From NCBI RefSeq assembly GCF_000963885.1, contig NZ_BALE01000010.1:186001-250000 (forward strand): 64,000 nt of DNA. The letters are read 5' to 3'. Below, piece by piece: positions 1 to 8,038 of the stretch; positions within the stretch are counted from its first letter, which is position 1; each line of letters begins with the position of its first letter. The notes beneath the pieces are model-generated. The model saw only the letters and a program-made list of their open reading frames with translations. It did not search any database and was not told the origin of the DNA. A program made the position numbers and the translations under genes. The DNA comes from Tanticharoenia sakaeratensis NBRC 103193. Lineage in GTDB: Bacteria; Pseudomonadota; Alphaproteobacteria; Acetobacterales; Acetobacteraceae.

Positions 1-736
1 GTTCCAGCTTGGCTACACTGGTGCGTTGTCGCCGTTCTTCGTAATCGTCTTTCTGGTCCTCGCGGCTGTGACGATTGCGTTCATCGTCTTCATGGAACAG
101 GCTCAGCGCCGGGTGCTGATTCAGTATCCGAAGCGGCAGGTCGGCACGCGGATCTATGGTGGCGAATCGACGCATATGCCGCTGAAAGTGAACACGGCCG
201 GTGTGATCCCGCCGATCTTCGCGTCGTCGGTTCTGCTGATCCCCGTGACCATCGCAGGGTTCATGAACGGCAAGTCGATGCCGGGCTGGCTGTCTTTCCT
301 CGGTCAGGAGCTCGGTCAGGGGCAACCGCTCTATATGGCGTTCTATGCCGGCATGATCCTTTTCTTCTCTTATTTCTACGCGGCTGTGACCTTCAATCCG
401 GACGAGACGGCAGAGAACCTGCGCAAGCAGGGCAGCTTCATCCCGGGCATCAAGCCGGGATCGGCAACGGCGAAGTATTTCGACCGGATCCTGACGCGAC
501 TGACGACGATCGGTGCCCTGTATCTGGTGCTCGTATGTCTGCTGCCGCAGATCCTGATCAGTCGCTACAACGTCCCGTTCTATTTCGGCGGCACCAGCCT
601 GATCATCATCGTCTCCGTCACGATCGATACCGTCACGCAGATCCAGTCTCATCTGGTGGCGCATCAGTATCAGGGTCTGATCCGCAAGCAGCGAGGCCGA
701 GAAGGACGACTTCGCGGACGGGTGCGTCCGCGATGA
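1..736 (+). CDS. secY: Protein translocase subunit SecY, C-terminal part (5' truncated)
   Basis: Central channel subunit of the inner-membrane Sec translocon. Reading frame 2 is open from the first bases of the window to the TGA at 734-736, so the gene starts outside. The visible part has the family hallmarks: the cytoplasmic loop with EQAQRR and YPKRQVG, then STHMPLKVN and the [11 protein letters not shown] helix, further membrane segments, and a basic C-terminus ([12 protein letters not shown]). Roughly the last four to five membrane segments are present. The stop overlaps the adk start (ATGA), as expected for the end of the spc operon. Confidence 0.97.
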   Translation, partial: FQLGYTGALSPFFVIVFLVLAAVTIAFIVFMEQAQRRVLIQYPKRQVGTRIYGGESTHMPLKVNTAGVIPPIFASSVLLIPVTIAGFMNGKSMPGWLSFLGQELGQGQPLYMAFYAGMILFFSYFYAAVTFNPDETAENLRKQGSFIPGIKPGSATAKYFDRILTRLTTIGALYLVLVCLLPQILISRYNVPFYFGGTSLIIIVSVTIDTVTQIQSHLVAHQYQGLIRKQRGREGRLRGRVRPR

Positions 737-1401
737 ATATCATTCTTCTGGGTCCGCCGGGAGCGGGCAAGGGCACGCAGGCCAAGCGCCTGGAACAGAC
801 CTACGGACTGGTGCAGATCTCGACGGGCGACATGCTGCGCGCAGAGGTCAAGGCTGGAACCAAGCTGGGCCTCGAAGCACGGGAGATCATGGAGCGGGGC
901 GCATTCGTGCCGGACCCCATCATGGTCGGTATGATCGAGACTCGCGTGCAGCGACCGGACTGCGCGGGCGGCTTCATCCTCGACGGGTTTCCCCGCACGG
1001 AGGCACAGGCCGAGGCCCTCGATTCGATGCTGTCGAGGCGATCCCTGCGAATCGACGCAGTGTTGTTGCTTGAGGTGGATGAAGATGCGCTGACCAAGCG
1101 CTTGAGTGGTCGATTCACCTGCGCCGAGTGCGGCGCCGGGTACCACGACCGGTTCAAGCCGACGAAAGTGCCGGGTGTCTGCGACGTATGCGGCAGCACG
1201 GAGTTCATCCGGCGTCCGGATGATAATCCGGCCACGGTTCGCAAGCGGTTCGAGATCTACCGCGAACAGACCGCACCGATTCTTCCTTATTATGAGCAGG
1301 AAGGGCGGCTAGTCCGGATCGACGGCATGGCCGAGATCGGCGTCGTTTCAGCGGAAATCGACGGCGCACTGCGAAAGCTTGGGCTGATCACGCAAACGTG
1401 A
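733..1401 (+). CDS. adk: Adenylate kinase
   Basis: Cytosolic enzyme for ATP + AMP = 2 ADP. The 222-residue protein starts [15 protein letters not shown], with the P-loop at residues 7-15 and the DGFPRT motif at 84-89. The LID carries four cysteines (C130, C133, C150, C153), so this is the zinc-binding LID type. The ATG overlaps the secY stop in an ATGA, which fixes the start and implies translational coupling. Length is normal for the long (LID-containing) bacterial form. No infA lies between adk and rpsM. Confidence 0.98.
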   Translation: MNIILLGPPGAGKGTQAKRLEQTYGLVQISTGDMLRAEVKAGTKLGLEAREIMERGAFVPDPIMVGMIETRVQRPDCAGGFILDGFPRTEAQAEALDSMLSRRSLRIDAVLLLEVDEDALTKRLSGRFTCAECGAGYHDRFKPTKVPGVCDVCGSTEFIRRPDDNPATVRKRFEIYREQTAPILPYYEQEGRLVRIDGMAEIGVVSAEIDGALRKLGLITQT

Positions 1402-1411
1402 TCGGTTTCGT

Positions 1412-1439
1412 TTGACTCAAGGGGGTGCGCCGTTATATT
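1412..1439 (+). promoter_or_regulatory. Sigma-70 type promoter for the rpsM operon
   Basis: TTGACT at 1412-1417 and TATATT at 1434-1439 are separated by 16 bases, and each is one mismatch from consensus. It lies just after the adk stop and about 185 bases before rpsM, so rpsM-rpsK-rpoA-rplQ probably has its own promoter in addition to read-through from secY-adk. The GACTC at 1414-1418 inside the -35 element is also a GANTC (CcrM) site. Confidence 0.7.
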
Positions 1440-1623
1440 GCGCGCCCTCGACACCGGCGCAATTCGGCAGTGATGACACGAAGCGCGTCCGACCGCGAAA
1501 GCGGCGGCGTTTCGTGCGCTGACCAGGGTTCTGGCGCCGCGGATACGGATTTTGGGCCCCGGGCTGATACCGGGAACAAGCCCCAGCCACGAGATGGCTG
1601 GAGGCTCTGAGGGAGTGAGTGGC
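1440..1623 (+). promoter_or_regulatory. Structured 5' leader of rpsM
   Basis: About 180 bases of untranslated leader follow the promoter. A perfect 7-bp hairpin lies at 1583-1601 (CCAGCCA, loop CGAGA, TGGCTGG), just upstream of the Shine-Dalgarno GAGGGAG at 1609-1615. GC-rich complementary runs (GGGCCC, CCGGG) lie 5' of it. Alpha-operon leaders in other bacteria are bound by S4; whether this one is a ribosomal-protein control element is inference. Confidence 0.4.
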
Positions 1624-2001
1624 GTGGCGCGTATTGCCGGCGTGAATATTCCGACGAACAAGCGGGTGCTGATCGCACTCAGCTATATCTATGGCATTGG
1701 GCCGTCGACGGCGCAGGCGATCTGCACGCGTCTCGAAATTCCCGATGCAAAGCGTGTGAATGAGCTGAGCGACGACGAGATCGTGCGCATTCGCGAACTG
1801 ATCGACCAGGACTACCGCGTCGAGGGCGATCTGCGGCGTGAAACTGCGATGAACATCAAGCGCCTCATGGACCTCGGCTGCTACCGCGGCCTGCGTCATC
1901 GTCGCGGGCTGCCGGTTCGCGGCCAGCGCACCCATACCAACGCGCGCACCCGCAAGGGCAAGGCAGTCGCGATCGCCGGCAAGAAGAAGGCCACGCGCTG
2001 A
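1624..2001 (+). CDS. rpsM: 30S ribosomal protein S13
   Basis: Small-subunit head protein that contacts P-site tRNA and the inter-subunit bridge. The 125-residue product starts with GTG and reads (M)ARIAGVNIP, the invariant S13 N-terminus, with GAGGGAG eight bases upstream, so longer in-frame extensions are rejected. It ends in the usual basic tail ([15 protein letters not shown]...KKKATR). First gene of the rpsM-rpsK-rpoA-rplQ block. Confidence 0.97.
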   Translation: MARIAGVNIPTNKRVLIALSYIYGIGPSTAQAICTRLEIPDAKRVNELSDDEIVRIRELIDQDYRVEGDLRRETAMNIKRLMDLGCYRGLRHRRGLPVRGQRTHTNARTRKGKAVAIAGKKKATR

Positions 2002-2087
2002 TCTTCTCCGCGCGGCGAAAGCAGCTGTTTCATCTGCTGCTCCGCCCGCTTCGCGCCCCCGCACGGAACTGACAGGAACACCTCACT

Positions 2088-2480
2088 ATGGCCAAGGCCG
2101 CTACGCCGCGCATTCGCAAGAAAGAGCGCAAGAACATCATCTCCGGTGTCGCGCACGTGCTCTCCACGTTCAACAACACCATGATCACGATCTCGGACGC
2201 ACAGGGCAACTCGATTGCCTGGTCGTCCGCTGGCGCCCAGGGGTTCAAGGGCTCGCGCAAGTCCACGCCTTACGCCGCCCAGGTTGCCGCCGAGGATGCA
2301 GGCCGCAAGGCGCGCGAGCACGGCATGGAGACGCTGGAGATCGAGGTGTCCGGTCCGGGCTCGGGGCGTGAAAGCGCGCTGCGTGCGCTGCAGGCCGTTG
2401 GATTCTCGATTACGTCGATCCGCGACATGACGCCGGTGCCGCATAACGGCTGCCGCCCGCGCAAGCGTCGCCGCGTCTGA
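2088..2480 (+). CDS. rpsK: 30S ribosomal protein S11
   Basis: Platform protein of the 30S subunit. The 130-residue sequence has the family signature along its length, including [14 protein letters not shown], the [19 protein letters not shown] region and the C-terminal [15 protein letters not shown]. The Shine-Dalgarno AGGAAC lies about ten bases before the ATG. The S13-S11 gap is 86 bases; the gap to rpoA is about 130 bases. Confidence 0.98.
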   Translation: MAKAATPRIRKKERKNIISGVAHVLSTFNNTMITISDAQGNSIAWSSAGAQGFKGSRKSTPYAAQVAAEDAGRKAREHGMETLEIEVSGPGSGRESALRALQAVGFSITSIRDMTPVPHNGCRPRKRRRV

Positions 2481-2610
2481 TGCACTTTCCCGCCCGCCGC
2501 GCAGAACCGGTGCGACGGGCGGGAAATTATCGCCCTCGTCCGTGGCTGGTCCGCGGGGTTTGGTCCGCCGTATTCCGATCGGTGGATTTCGTATTTGAAA
2601 GGCCATGATC

Positions 2611-3630
2611 TTGGTGCTCCAGAAAAACTGGCAGTCGCTCATCAAGCCGGAAAAGCTGGAAGTCGAGCAGGGGGCGGTACCTTCGCGCACAGCGACCGTC
2701 GTCGCGGAGCCGCTGGAGCGGGGTTTCGGCCTGACGCTTGGCAATGCGATCCGTCGTATCCTCCTGTCGTCGCTTCAGGGTGCCGCCGTCACTGCGGTCC
2801 AGATCGATGGCGTGCTGCATGAATTCTCGTCGGTCGCCGGTGTCCGCGAGGACGTCACCGACATCGTGCTCAACATCAAGCAGCTTGCCCTTCGCATGCA
2901 TGGCGAAGGCCCCAAGCGCATGGTGCTGACGGCGACGGGTCCGGGCGAAGTGCGCGCAGGCCAGATCCAGGCCGGCCATGACATCGAGGTCATGAACCCG
3001 GATCTCGTGATCTGCACGCTCGACGACGGTGTGAAGCTCGGCATGGAATTTACGGTCAATGTCGGCAAGGGCTACGTGCCTGCAGCCGCCAACCGTCCCG
3101 AGGACGCGCCGATCGGGCTTATCCCGATCGATGCGATCTACTCGCCGGTTCGTCGCGTGTCCTACAAGGTCGAGCCGACCCGCGTGGGTCAGGTGACCGA
3201 TTATGACAAGCTCATCCTGACGGTCGAGACCAACGGTGCCGTGACGCCTGAAGACAGCCTGGCTCTGGCCGCGCGTATCCTTCAGGACCAGCTGCAGCTG
3301 TTCATCAACTTCGATGAGCCGCGTCCGGTCCGCCATGAAGAGCCGCGCGACGATCTGCCGTTCAACCGCAACCTCCTGCGGAAGGTGGACGAGCTGGAGC
3401 TTTCGGTTCGTAGCGCCAACTGCCTGAAGAACGACAACATCGTCTATATCGGCGATCTCGTTCAGAAGACCGAGCAGGAAATGCTGCGGACGCCGAATTT
3501 CGGCCGCAAGTCGCTCAACGAGATCAAGGAAGTTCTCACGGGCATGGGTCTGTCGCTGGGCATGAGTGTCCCGACCTGGCCGCCGGAGAACATCGAGGAC
3601 CTCGCCAAGCGTCTTGACGAGCCGTTCTGA
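2611..3630 (+). CDS. rpoA: DNA-directed RNA polymerase subunit alpha
   Basis: Scaffold for polymerase assembly and target of activators and UP elements. N-terminal domain (residues ~1-235) has the [14 protein letters not shown] dimerisation motif. The C-terminal domain (~260-325) has [18 protein letters not shown] and [12 protein letters not shown]. An ATG at 2605 is only two bases after the only Shine-Dalgarno (GAAAGG, 2597-2602). A TTG at 2611 gives an eight-base spacing and the usual N-terminus (M)[16 protein letters not shown], so I place the start there (339 residues) rather than at 2605 (341). Confidence 0.95.
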   Translation: MVLQKNWQSLIKPEKLEVEQGAVPSRTATVVAEPLERGFGLTLGNAIRRILLSSLQGAAVTAVQIDGVLHEFSSVAGVREDVTDIVLNIKQLALRMHGEGPKRMVLTATGPGEVRAGQIQAGHDIEVMNPDLVICTLDDGVKLGMEFTVNVGKGYVPAAANRPEDAPIGLIPIDAIYSPVRRVSYKVEPTRVGQVTDYDKLILTVETNGAVTPEDSLALAARILQDQLQLFINFDEPRPVRHEEPRDDLPFNRNLLRKVDELELSVRSANCLKNDNIVYIGDLVQKTEQEMLRTPNFGRKSLNEIKEVLTGMGLSLGMSVPTWPPENIEDLAKRLDEPF

Positions 3631-3675
3631 GAACAACGTTTTAAACCCCAACGTCTAGACTAGGGATAAGCAGTC

Positions 3676-4107
3676 ATGCGTCATGGTGTGAGCGGGCGTA
3701 AGCTCAATGTCACCTCTACCCACCGCGCCGCCATGTTCCGCAACATGGCCGTGGCCCTCATCAAGCACGAGCAGATCACGACGACCCTGCCCAAGGCGAA
3801 GGAACTTCGCCCGGTGGTTGAGAAGCTGATCACGCTGGGCAAGCGCGGCACGCTTCATGCGCGCCGTCAGGCCGTGTCGCAGCTTCAGGACGAAACGATT
3901 GTCTCGAAGCTGTTCGGTGCGGTGGCCGAGCGCTACAAGGGTCGGGCAGGCGGGTACACCCGCGTGCTGAAGGCCGGCGTGCGCTATGGCGACAACGCCG
4001 ACATGGCAGTGATCGAGTTCGTCGAGCGTGATGTCGACGCCAAGGGCAAGGACAGCGGTCCGGTCCAGGTTCGTGCCGACGAAGACGACGATCAGCTCGC
4101 TGCCTGA
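3676..4107 (+). CDS. rplQ: 50S ribosomal protein L17
   Basis: Large-subunit protein near the peptide exit region. The sequence starts [20 protein letters not shown] and contains [19 protein letters not shown], the L17 core. At 143 residues it is longer than the minimal ~120 because of an acidic C-terminal tail ([11 protein letters not shown]), as is common in alphaproteobacteria. Shine-Dalgarno TAGGGA lies nine bases upstream. Last gene of the operon; a terminator follows. Confidence 0.98.
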   Translation: MRHGVSGRKLNVTSTHRAAMFRNMAVALIKHEQITTTLPKAKELRPVVEKLITLGKRGTLHARRQAVSQLQDETIVSKLFGAVAERYKGRAGGYTRVLKAGVRYGDNADMAVIEFVERDVDAKGKDSGPVQVRADEDDDQLAA

Positions 4108-4131
4108 TCGGCCACGATCCGAGACGAGAAG

Positions 4132-4160
4132 ATGCCGGCCAAAAGGTCGGCATTTTTTTT
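4132..4160 (+). terminator. Intrinsic terminator after rplQ
   Basis: Nine-bp stem ATGCCGGCC / GGTCGGCAT (one G-T pair) with an AAAA loop, running directly into eight Ts. It closes the ribosomal operon. Confidence 0.92.
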
Positions 4161-4476
4161 GCCTAGAAATCTGACTGAAACAGTCCTATATATCGCGCCG
4201 TTGTGATGTGCTTCGGCACACGCGCATGCGGTCACCGACGATAAGAAGTCGTCCAATTTTTTCTCGCATGCGGAATGAACCGGCCGGCGATGCCGCGGTT
4301 CTGGCCAGATGCCCAGATGGTGACATGGGCATGGCGCTGGTTCGGGCCTTCAGGCCTGCAGCCGACCTTTTCCATGGGCCCGAGCACTCTCGTAGGGCCC
4401 GCTCAGCAACGCCTTCCACGCACCGCAATGAGGCGGAGCGCTGCAGGGGGCGTTCGCGACATGAAGGAGAGCATTT
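4161..4476 (+). other. Intergenic region / leader of the MFS permease
   Basis: No convincing gene in 316 bases. It holds a 13-base palindrome GACTGAAACAGTC (4173-4185), a TATATA that could be a -10 element (4187-4192, no good -35), a small stem TGTGC-TTCG-GCACA (4207-4220), two copies of CGCATGCGG about 54 bases apart, and a GGGCC/GGCCC hairpin at 4376-4400. The permease is probably transcribed from here with a structured leader, but no regulator site is recognised. Confidence 0.4.
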
Positions 4477-5790
4477 TTGTCTGATGCAACGACCCCAAAT
4501 CAGGGCGGGATTGCGGGTGCCCTCGGCATTCCAAGGCCGCTGCTGTTCGGCTTCCTCGGTCTTCTGCTATTCATGGTGGGTGATGGCGTCGAGGCTGGCT
4601 ATCTCGACACCTACATGCTGCATCACGGTCATACCCAAGGCGATGTGAACCTGCTTTTCACCACCTATGGTATAACCGTGATGATCGCGGCCTGGTTCTC
4701 GGGCCCGCTTTCTGATCTGTTCGGTCCCAAGAAGGTCATGTGGGTTGGTCTTGTCCTCTGGGCTGCCCTCGAAGTCGGCTTCCTGTCTCTCGGCCTCGGG
4801 TCGAATTCATATCCGATGATTCTGACGTTCTATACGCTGCGCGGCTTCGCCTATCCGCTGTTCGCGTATGGCTTCCTGGTCTGGATTGCGGCATCCACGC
4901 CGCCGGTGATGCTCGGATCGGCCGCCGGCTGGTTCTGGTTCTCCTTCTCGGCCGGTCTGCCTACCCTGGGTTCCCAGTTTGCCCGCTATGCGATCCCGGA
5001 AATCGGCGAGCTCGCGACATTCTGGTGCTCGCTCGGCCTGGTCGTGCTTGGTGGTCTCGTGGCCCTGCTGTTCACGCATGAGCCGACCGGATCGAAGCGT
5101 CTGCTGCCGGAGCATGTGAGCACGTCGAAGATCTTCTTCGGGTCGATCAGCATCGTCTGGCGCGAACCTAAGACGCTGGTTGCAGGCATCGTCCGGACCG
5201 TCGACACATCGTCGGAATACGCGTTCCTGGCCATCATGCCAGCGTTCTTCGTCGATCATCTGCACTTCACGCAGGGGCAGTGGCTGAACCTGCTGTCGAT
5301 CGTGTTCCTGTCGAACATCCTGTTCAACCTGGCCTCGGGCATGATCGCCGACAAGCTGGGGCACCGGTTCGTCGTGGCAGTTTTCGGGTGCGTTGGCGGC
5401 TTCGTTTCGATCCCGCTCTTCTACTACGTGCCGGTCTGGTATCCGGGTAACTTCGGCATGGCCGCGCTTGTGGGCGTGTTCTATGGTGCGACGGTCGCGG
5501 CGTTCGTGCCGCTGTCGGGCCTGATGCCGCAGGTCTGCCCCAAGGAGAAGGCTGCCGCCCTGTCCATCCTGGGTCTCGGCGCGGGCGCCAGCACCTGGGT
5601 CGGGCCGGCGATCGTGGCCCTGTGCGAGGGCGCGTTCGGCATGGGCCTGCAGGGCGTGATCTGGACGTTTGCCGTGATCTATCTGCTGTCGGGCGCCCTG
5701 ACGATGATGATCACGATTTCGCCGGAAGCGCGTAAGTACAGCGAAGAGGCGATCGCCCGCGGCGAGACGGTCACGGCCGTTGGCCACTGA
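4477..5790 (+). CDS. MFS transporter, polyol-permease-like
   Basis: Twelve-helix major facilitator of 437 residues in the inner membrane. The N-terminal GLLLFMVGDGVEAGYLDTYML, with an acidic GDGVE in the first helix, and the SGPLSDLFGPKKVM loop between helices 2 and 3 are what I recall for the RbtT/DalT/CsbX polyol permease group; a sugar alcohol substrate is therefore a suggestion only. The start is TTG at 4477, preceded by AAGGAG seven bases upstream; an ATG at 4461 is in another frame and stops at once. The gene stands alone between two terminators. Confidence 0.85.
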   Translation: MSDATTPNQGGIAGALGIPRPLLFGFLGLLLFMVGDGVEAGYLDTYMLHHGHTQGDVNLLFTTYGITVMIAAWFSGPLSDLFGPKKVMWVGLVLWAALEVGFLSLGLGSNSYPMILTFYTLRGFAYPLFAYGFLVWIAASTPPVMLGSAAGWFWFSFSAGLPTLGSQFARYAIPEIGELATFWCSLGLVVLGGLVALLFTHEPTGSKRLLPEHVSTSKIFFGSISIVWREPKTLVAGIVRTVDTSSEYAFLAIMPAFFVDHLHFTQGQWLNLLSIVFLSNILFNLASGMIADKLGHRFVVAVFGCVGGFVSIPLFYYVPVWYPGNFGMAALVGVFYGATVAAFVPLSGLMPQVCPKEKAAALSILGLGAGASTWVGPAIVALCEGAFGMGLQGVIWTFAVIYLLSGALTMMITISPEARKYSEEAIARGETVTAVGH

Positions 5791-5822
5791 CGACTGACGC
5801 GTTATTCGCGGCTAAATAGCGG

Positions 5823-5857
5823 GGAGGCGGCTCGATCGGATCGGGCCGCCTCCTTTT
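5823..5857 (+). terminator. Intrinsic terminator after the MFS permease
   Basis: Fourteen-bp stem (5823-5836 with 5840-5853, one G-T pair), CGG loop, then TTTT. Confidence 0.9.
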
Positions 5858-5897
5858 GCGTTGAACGACAGTGATCATGCATGTGAAGGACATAGAG

Positions 5898-6134
5898 ATG
5901 GCAGAAAGCGATTTGCGTGAAGGTCTGGAAGAGGGCGTAGGCCGGGTCCAGGACGGACTTGATTCCGTGTTCGCGGGCAACTGGATCGGGACGCTCAAAT
6001 CCCGCGGGTGCAAAACCCTGTGTGGTACACGAGACGCGGTGTCCGACCTTGCGGTCGACAGGCCGATCCTGTCCGTAACGATCGCCGTTCTGATCGGGCT
6101 TGTCTTGGGCCGGCGCCTGTCTCGACGCGGATGA
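5898..6134 (+). CDS. Small tail-anchored DUF883/ElaB-YqjD-like protein
   Basis: A 78-residue protein: an amphipathic, charged N-terminal half (MAESDLREGLEEGVGRVQDGL) followed by DRPILSVTIAVLIGLVLGRR and a basic C-terminus. This layout of a helical soluble part and one C-terminal membrane helix ending in arginines is that of ElaB/YqjD (DUF883) proteins, which in E. coli are ribosome-associated inner-membrane proteins of stationary phase. Start ATG 5898 is set by GAAGGA seven bases upstream; earlier GTG/ATG codons lack one. Two cysteines (KSRGCKTLCG) in the middle are unusual. Assignment rests on architecture, not strong identity. Confidence 0.6.
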   Translation: MAESDLREGLEEGVGRVQDGLDSVFAGNWIGTLKSRGCKTLCGTRDAVSDLAVDRPILSVTIAVLIGLVLGRRLSRRG

Positions 6135-6191
6135 ACTTTGGTTCACAGGCCGCGTTAGCCGCGTGTTGCACCCTCTGGAGAGCCGGACACC

Positions 6192-6368
6192 ATGTTACAC
6201 TGGGCTATTGTATTTCTCGTGATCTCCCTGGTCGCCGGTCTTTTCGGCTTTACAGGGATTTCGGAATCCGCGGCCGGTATCGCGAAGATTCTTTTCTTCT
6301 TGTTCCTCATCATCTTCCTGGTGATGCTGGTGCTGGGCTTCATGGGCGCGCACGCCGTCGCGGGCTGA
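6192..6368 (+). CDS. DUF1328 (YtjA-like) small membrane protein
   Basis: A 58-residue protein starting [20 protein letters not shown]. It has two hydrophobic segments and the [10 protein letters not shown] motif in between, the signature of the DUF1328/YtjA family of tiny inner-membrane proteins with no known function. GGAG lies 11 bases before the ATG. It follows the DUF883-like gene by 57 bases and is closed by a strong terminator, so the two are probably one stress-related unit. Confidence 0.85.
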   Translation: MLHWAIVFLVISLVAGLFGFTGISESAAGIAKILFFLFLIIFLVMLVLGFMGAHAVAG

Positions 6369-6398
6369 TGCCGGTATCCTGAACAGGATCCTCTAACG

Positions 6399-6431
6399 AA
6401 ACGGGCGCCGTGCTTCACACGGCGCCCGTTT
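6399..6431. terminator. Bidirectional terminator
   Basis: Perfect 14-bp inverted repeat AAACGGGCGCCGTG / CACGGCGCCCGTTT with a CTTCA loop. It sits between the DUF1328 stop (+) and the efflux lipoprotein stop (-) and has Ts on one side and As on the other, so it can serve both strands. Confidence 0.9.
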
Positions 6432-6436
6432 TGCAT

Positions 6437-8038
6437 TCAGTTGCCGTTCTCGCGCTCGACCGATGCCGGGCGCGCGCCCTGCTTGTCATGCTGAATGAAG
6501 CCGGGAAGAAGCGGCTGATCGGTCTGCAGGCTGTTCTTGGTGGGCAGGGATGCCGGATCCCAACCGCCGCCAAGATCCGTCACCAGCGTTACGCTGTTGA
6601 TGGCGAGCTGCTCGCGTATGGCAAGTGCGTCCTGCTCATATGTAAGCGCATTCTGCTGGGCGGTGATGACAGTCGTATAGATATCGATGCCGGCCAGATA
6701 GCCGTTCATGGACACCCGCACGGCCTCGTTGGCCGCACCGACCGCCGTGTTCTCCTGGTCGAGCTGCTGCGTGTAGATCCGCAGATTGGACAGGTCGTTT
6801 TCCGTATCCTGGAATGCGGTCAGCACGGTCTGGCGATATGTCGCAACCGCCTCGTCATATTGGGCATAGGCGCTTCGCACGGCGGCCGTCCGGGCACCGC
6901 CGTTGAAAATCGTCTCGCTGGAGGATGCAGCGAGGGACCAGAACTGGGTTCCGGCCTGGATCAGTTGGGTAAGCGGATTGCCCTGATACCCGTATTCGGC
7001 TGTGAGCGTCGGTGTCGGATAGAAGGCCGCGATATCGATCCCGATCTCGGCGTTAGCGCTTTCCATGTTGCGCTCCTGCTCCGCAATGTCGGGGCGGCGC
7101 TGAAGCATGACGGCGGGAATCGCTGATGGCGGGGCGGGCAGGCGATCAGGCAGGGCACCGGCAGGAATGTTGAGGTCGGCGGGCGTCTTTCCGACCAGCA
7201 CCGCGATGGCATGTTCCCACTGCGCGCGTGCGGCCCGTGCCTGGGTTGCCTGGGCTCGCGTGCTCTCGAGCTGATAGCGTGCCTGCAGCGCCGTGGTCGG
7301 GTCGGCCGTCCCGGCCGTGACCTGGTTGCTCACGATCTTGTAGGCCTGCTGGTAGTAGTTCACGTTGCGGTCGAGCAGCGTAATCAGGCTGTCTTCGTAG
7401 CGCAGCGAGAAATAGTCCTGCGCCAGCGTCGACTGATAGGACAGGGTCATGGCGGCGAGTTCCGCGGCGGACGCCTGCGTCGCCGTCACCTGCTGCTGGA
7501 TCTGACGTCTGACCTTGCCCCAGATATCCGGCGACCAGCTGGCTTCCGGATAGGTCTGCCATGTGTTCGTGATCGTCTTCGTCGTAAAGCCGGTCGTGCC
7601 CCCATTGGCGCGCGAGCTCGCGCCGTAGGAATTCCGCGTGAAGCCGAACGTGCCGGTGACGGTCGGATAGAGCTGCGCGCGTACGGAATCGACCATTGAG
7701 GCGGCATAACGATAGGCCGCCTCGTAATATTTGACGTTCTGGTTCGAGATCGCGACCTGCTGCTCGAGCTGGTCGAGCTGCGGGTCGTTGAACACTTCCC
7801 ACCACGGGCCTTTGGGCGCTTCGGCAAGTGTCGGCTGGGCATACTGCCAGCCCGGCGGCGGCGGCTGCTCCTTGAAACGCTGGGACGTAATGGCGGCCGG
7901 CCGATGATAGTTCGGCCCGACCATGCAGCCGGACAGCGCTGTCGTCATCGACGCGGCAGCCAGAAGGATCGTCGTCGCCGGGATCGGCGCACGCACGCGA
8001 CGCGCGCTGCGGGGACGGGACGGAGAAGACGGGATCAT
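6437..8038 (-). CDS. Outer-membrane efflux lipoprotein (NodT/OprM type)
   Basis: TolC-like outer-membrane channel of the adjacent RND system. The 533-residue precursor has a signal peptide ending in a lipobox (LSGC, Cys38) followed by MVGPNYHRP, the start of mature NodT-family proteins. Two OEP repeats follow, with long helices rich in Gln/Ala and the LNIPAG and RRPDIAEQERN motifs. The start codon overlaps the upstream pump's stop in an ATGA, so it is translationally coupled as the last gene of a four-gene operon. Confidence 0.93.
   Translation of the reverse strand: MIPSSPSRPRSARRVRAPIPATTILLAAASMTTALSGCMVGPNYHRPAAITSQRFKEQPPPPGWQYAQPTLAEAPKGPWWEVFNDPQLDQLEQQVAISNQNVKYYEAAYRYAASMVDSVRAQLYPTVTGTFGFTRNSYGASSRANGGTTGFTTKTITNTWQTYPEASWSPDIWGKVRRQIQQQVTATQASAAELAAMTLSYQSTLAQDYFSLRYEDSLITLLDRNVNYYQQAYKIVSNQVTAGTADPTTALQARYQLESTRAQATQARAARAQWEHAIAVLVGKTPADLNIPAGALPDRLPAPPSAIPAVMLQRRPDIAEQERNMESANAEIGIDIAAFYPTPTLTAEYGYQGNPLTQLIQAGTQFWSLAASSSETIFNGGARTAAVRSAYAQYDEAVATYRQTVLTAFQDTENDLSNLRIYTQQLDQENTAVGAANEAVRVSMNGYLAGIDIYTTVITAQQNALTYEQDALAIREQLAINSVTLVTDLGGGWDPASLPTKNSLQTDQPLLPGFIQHDKQGARPASVERENGN

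Noticed and set aside
535-732. Upstream in-frame extension of adk into secY
   Set aside because: Extension overlaps the SecY C-terminus and the conserved Adk N-terminus begins at ATG 733 with an ATGA overlap.
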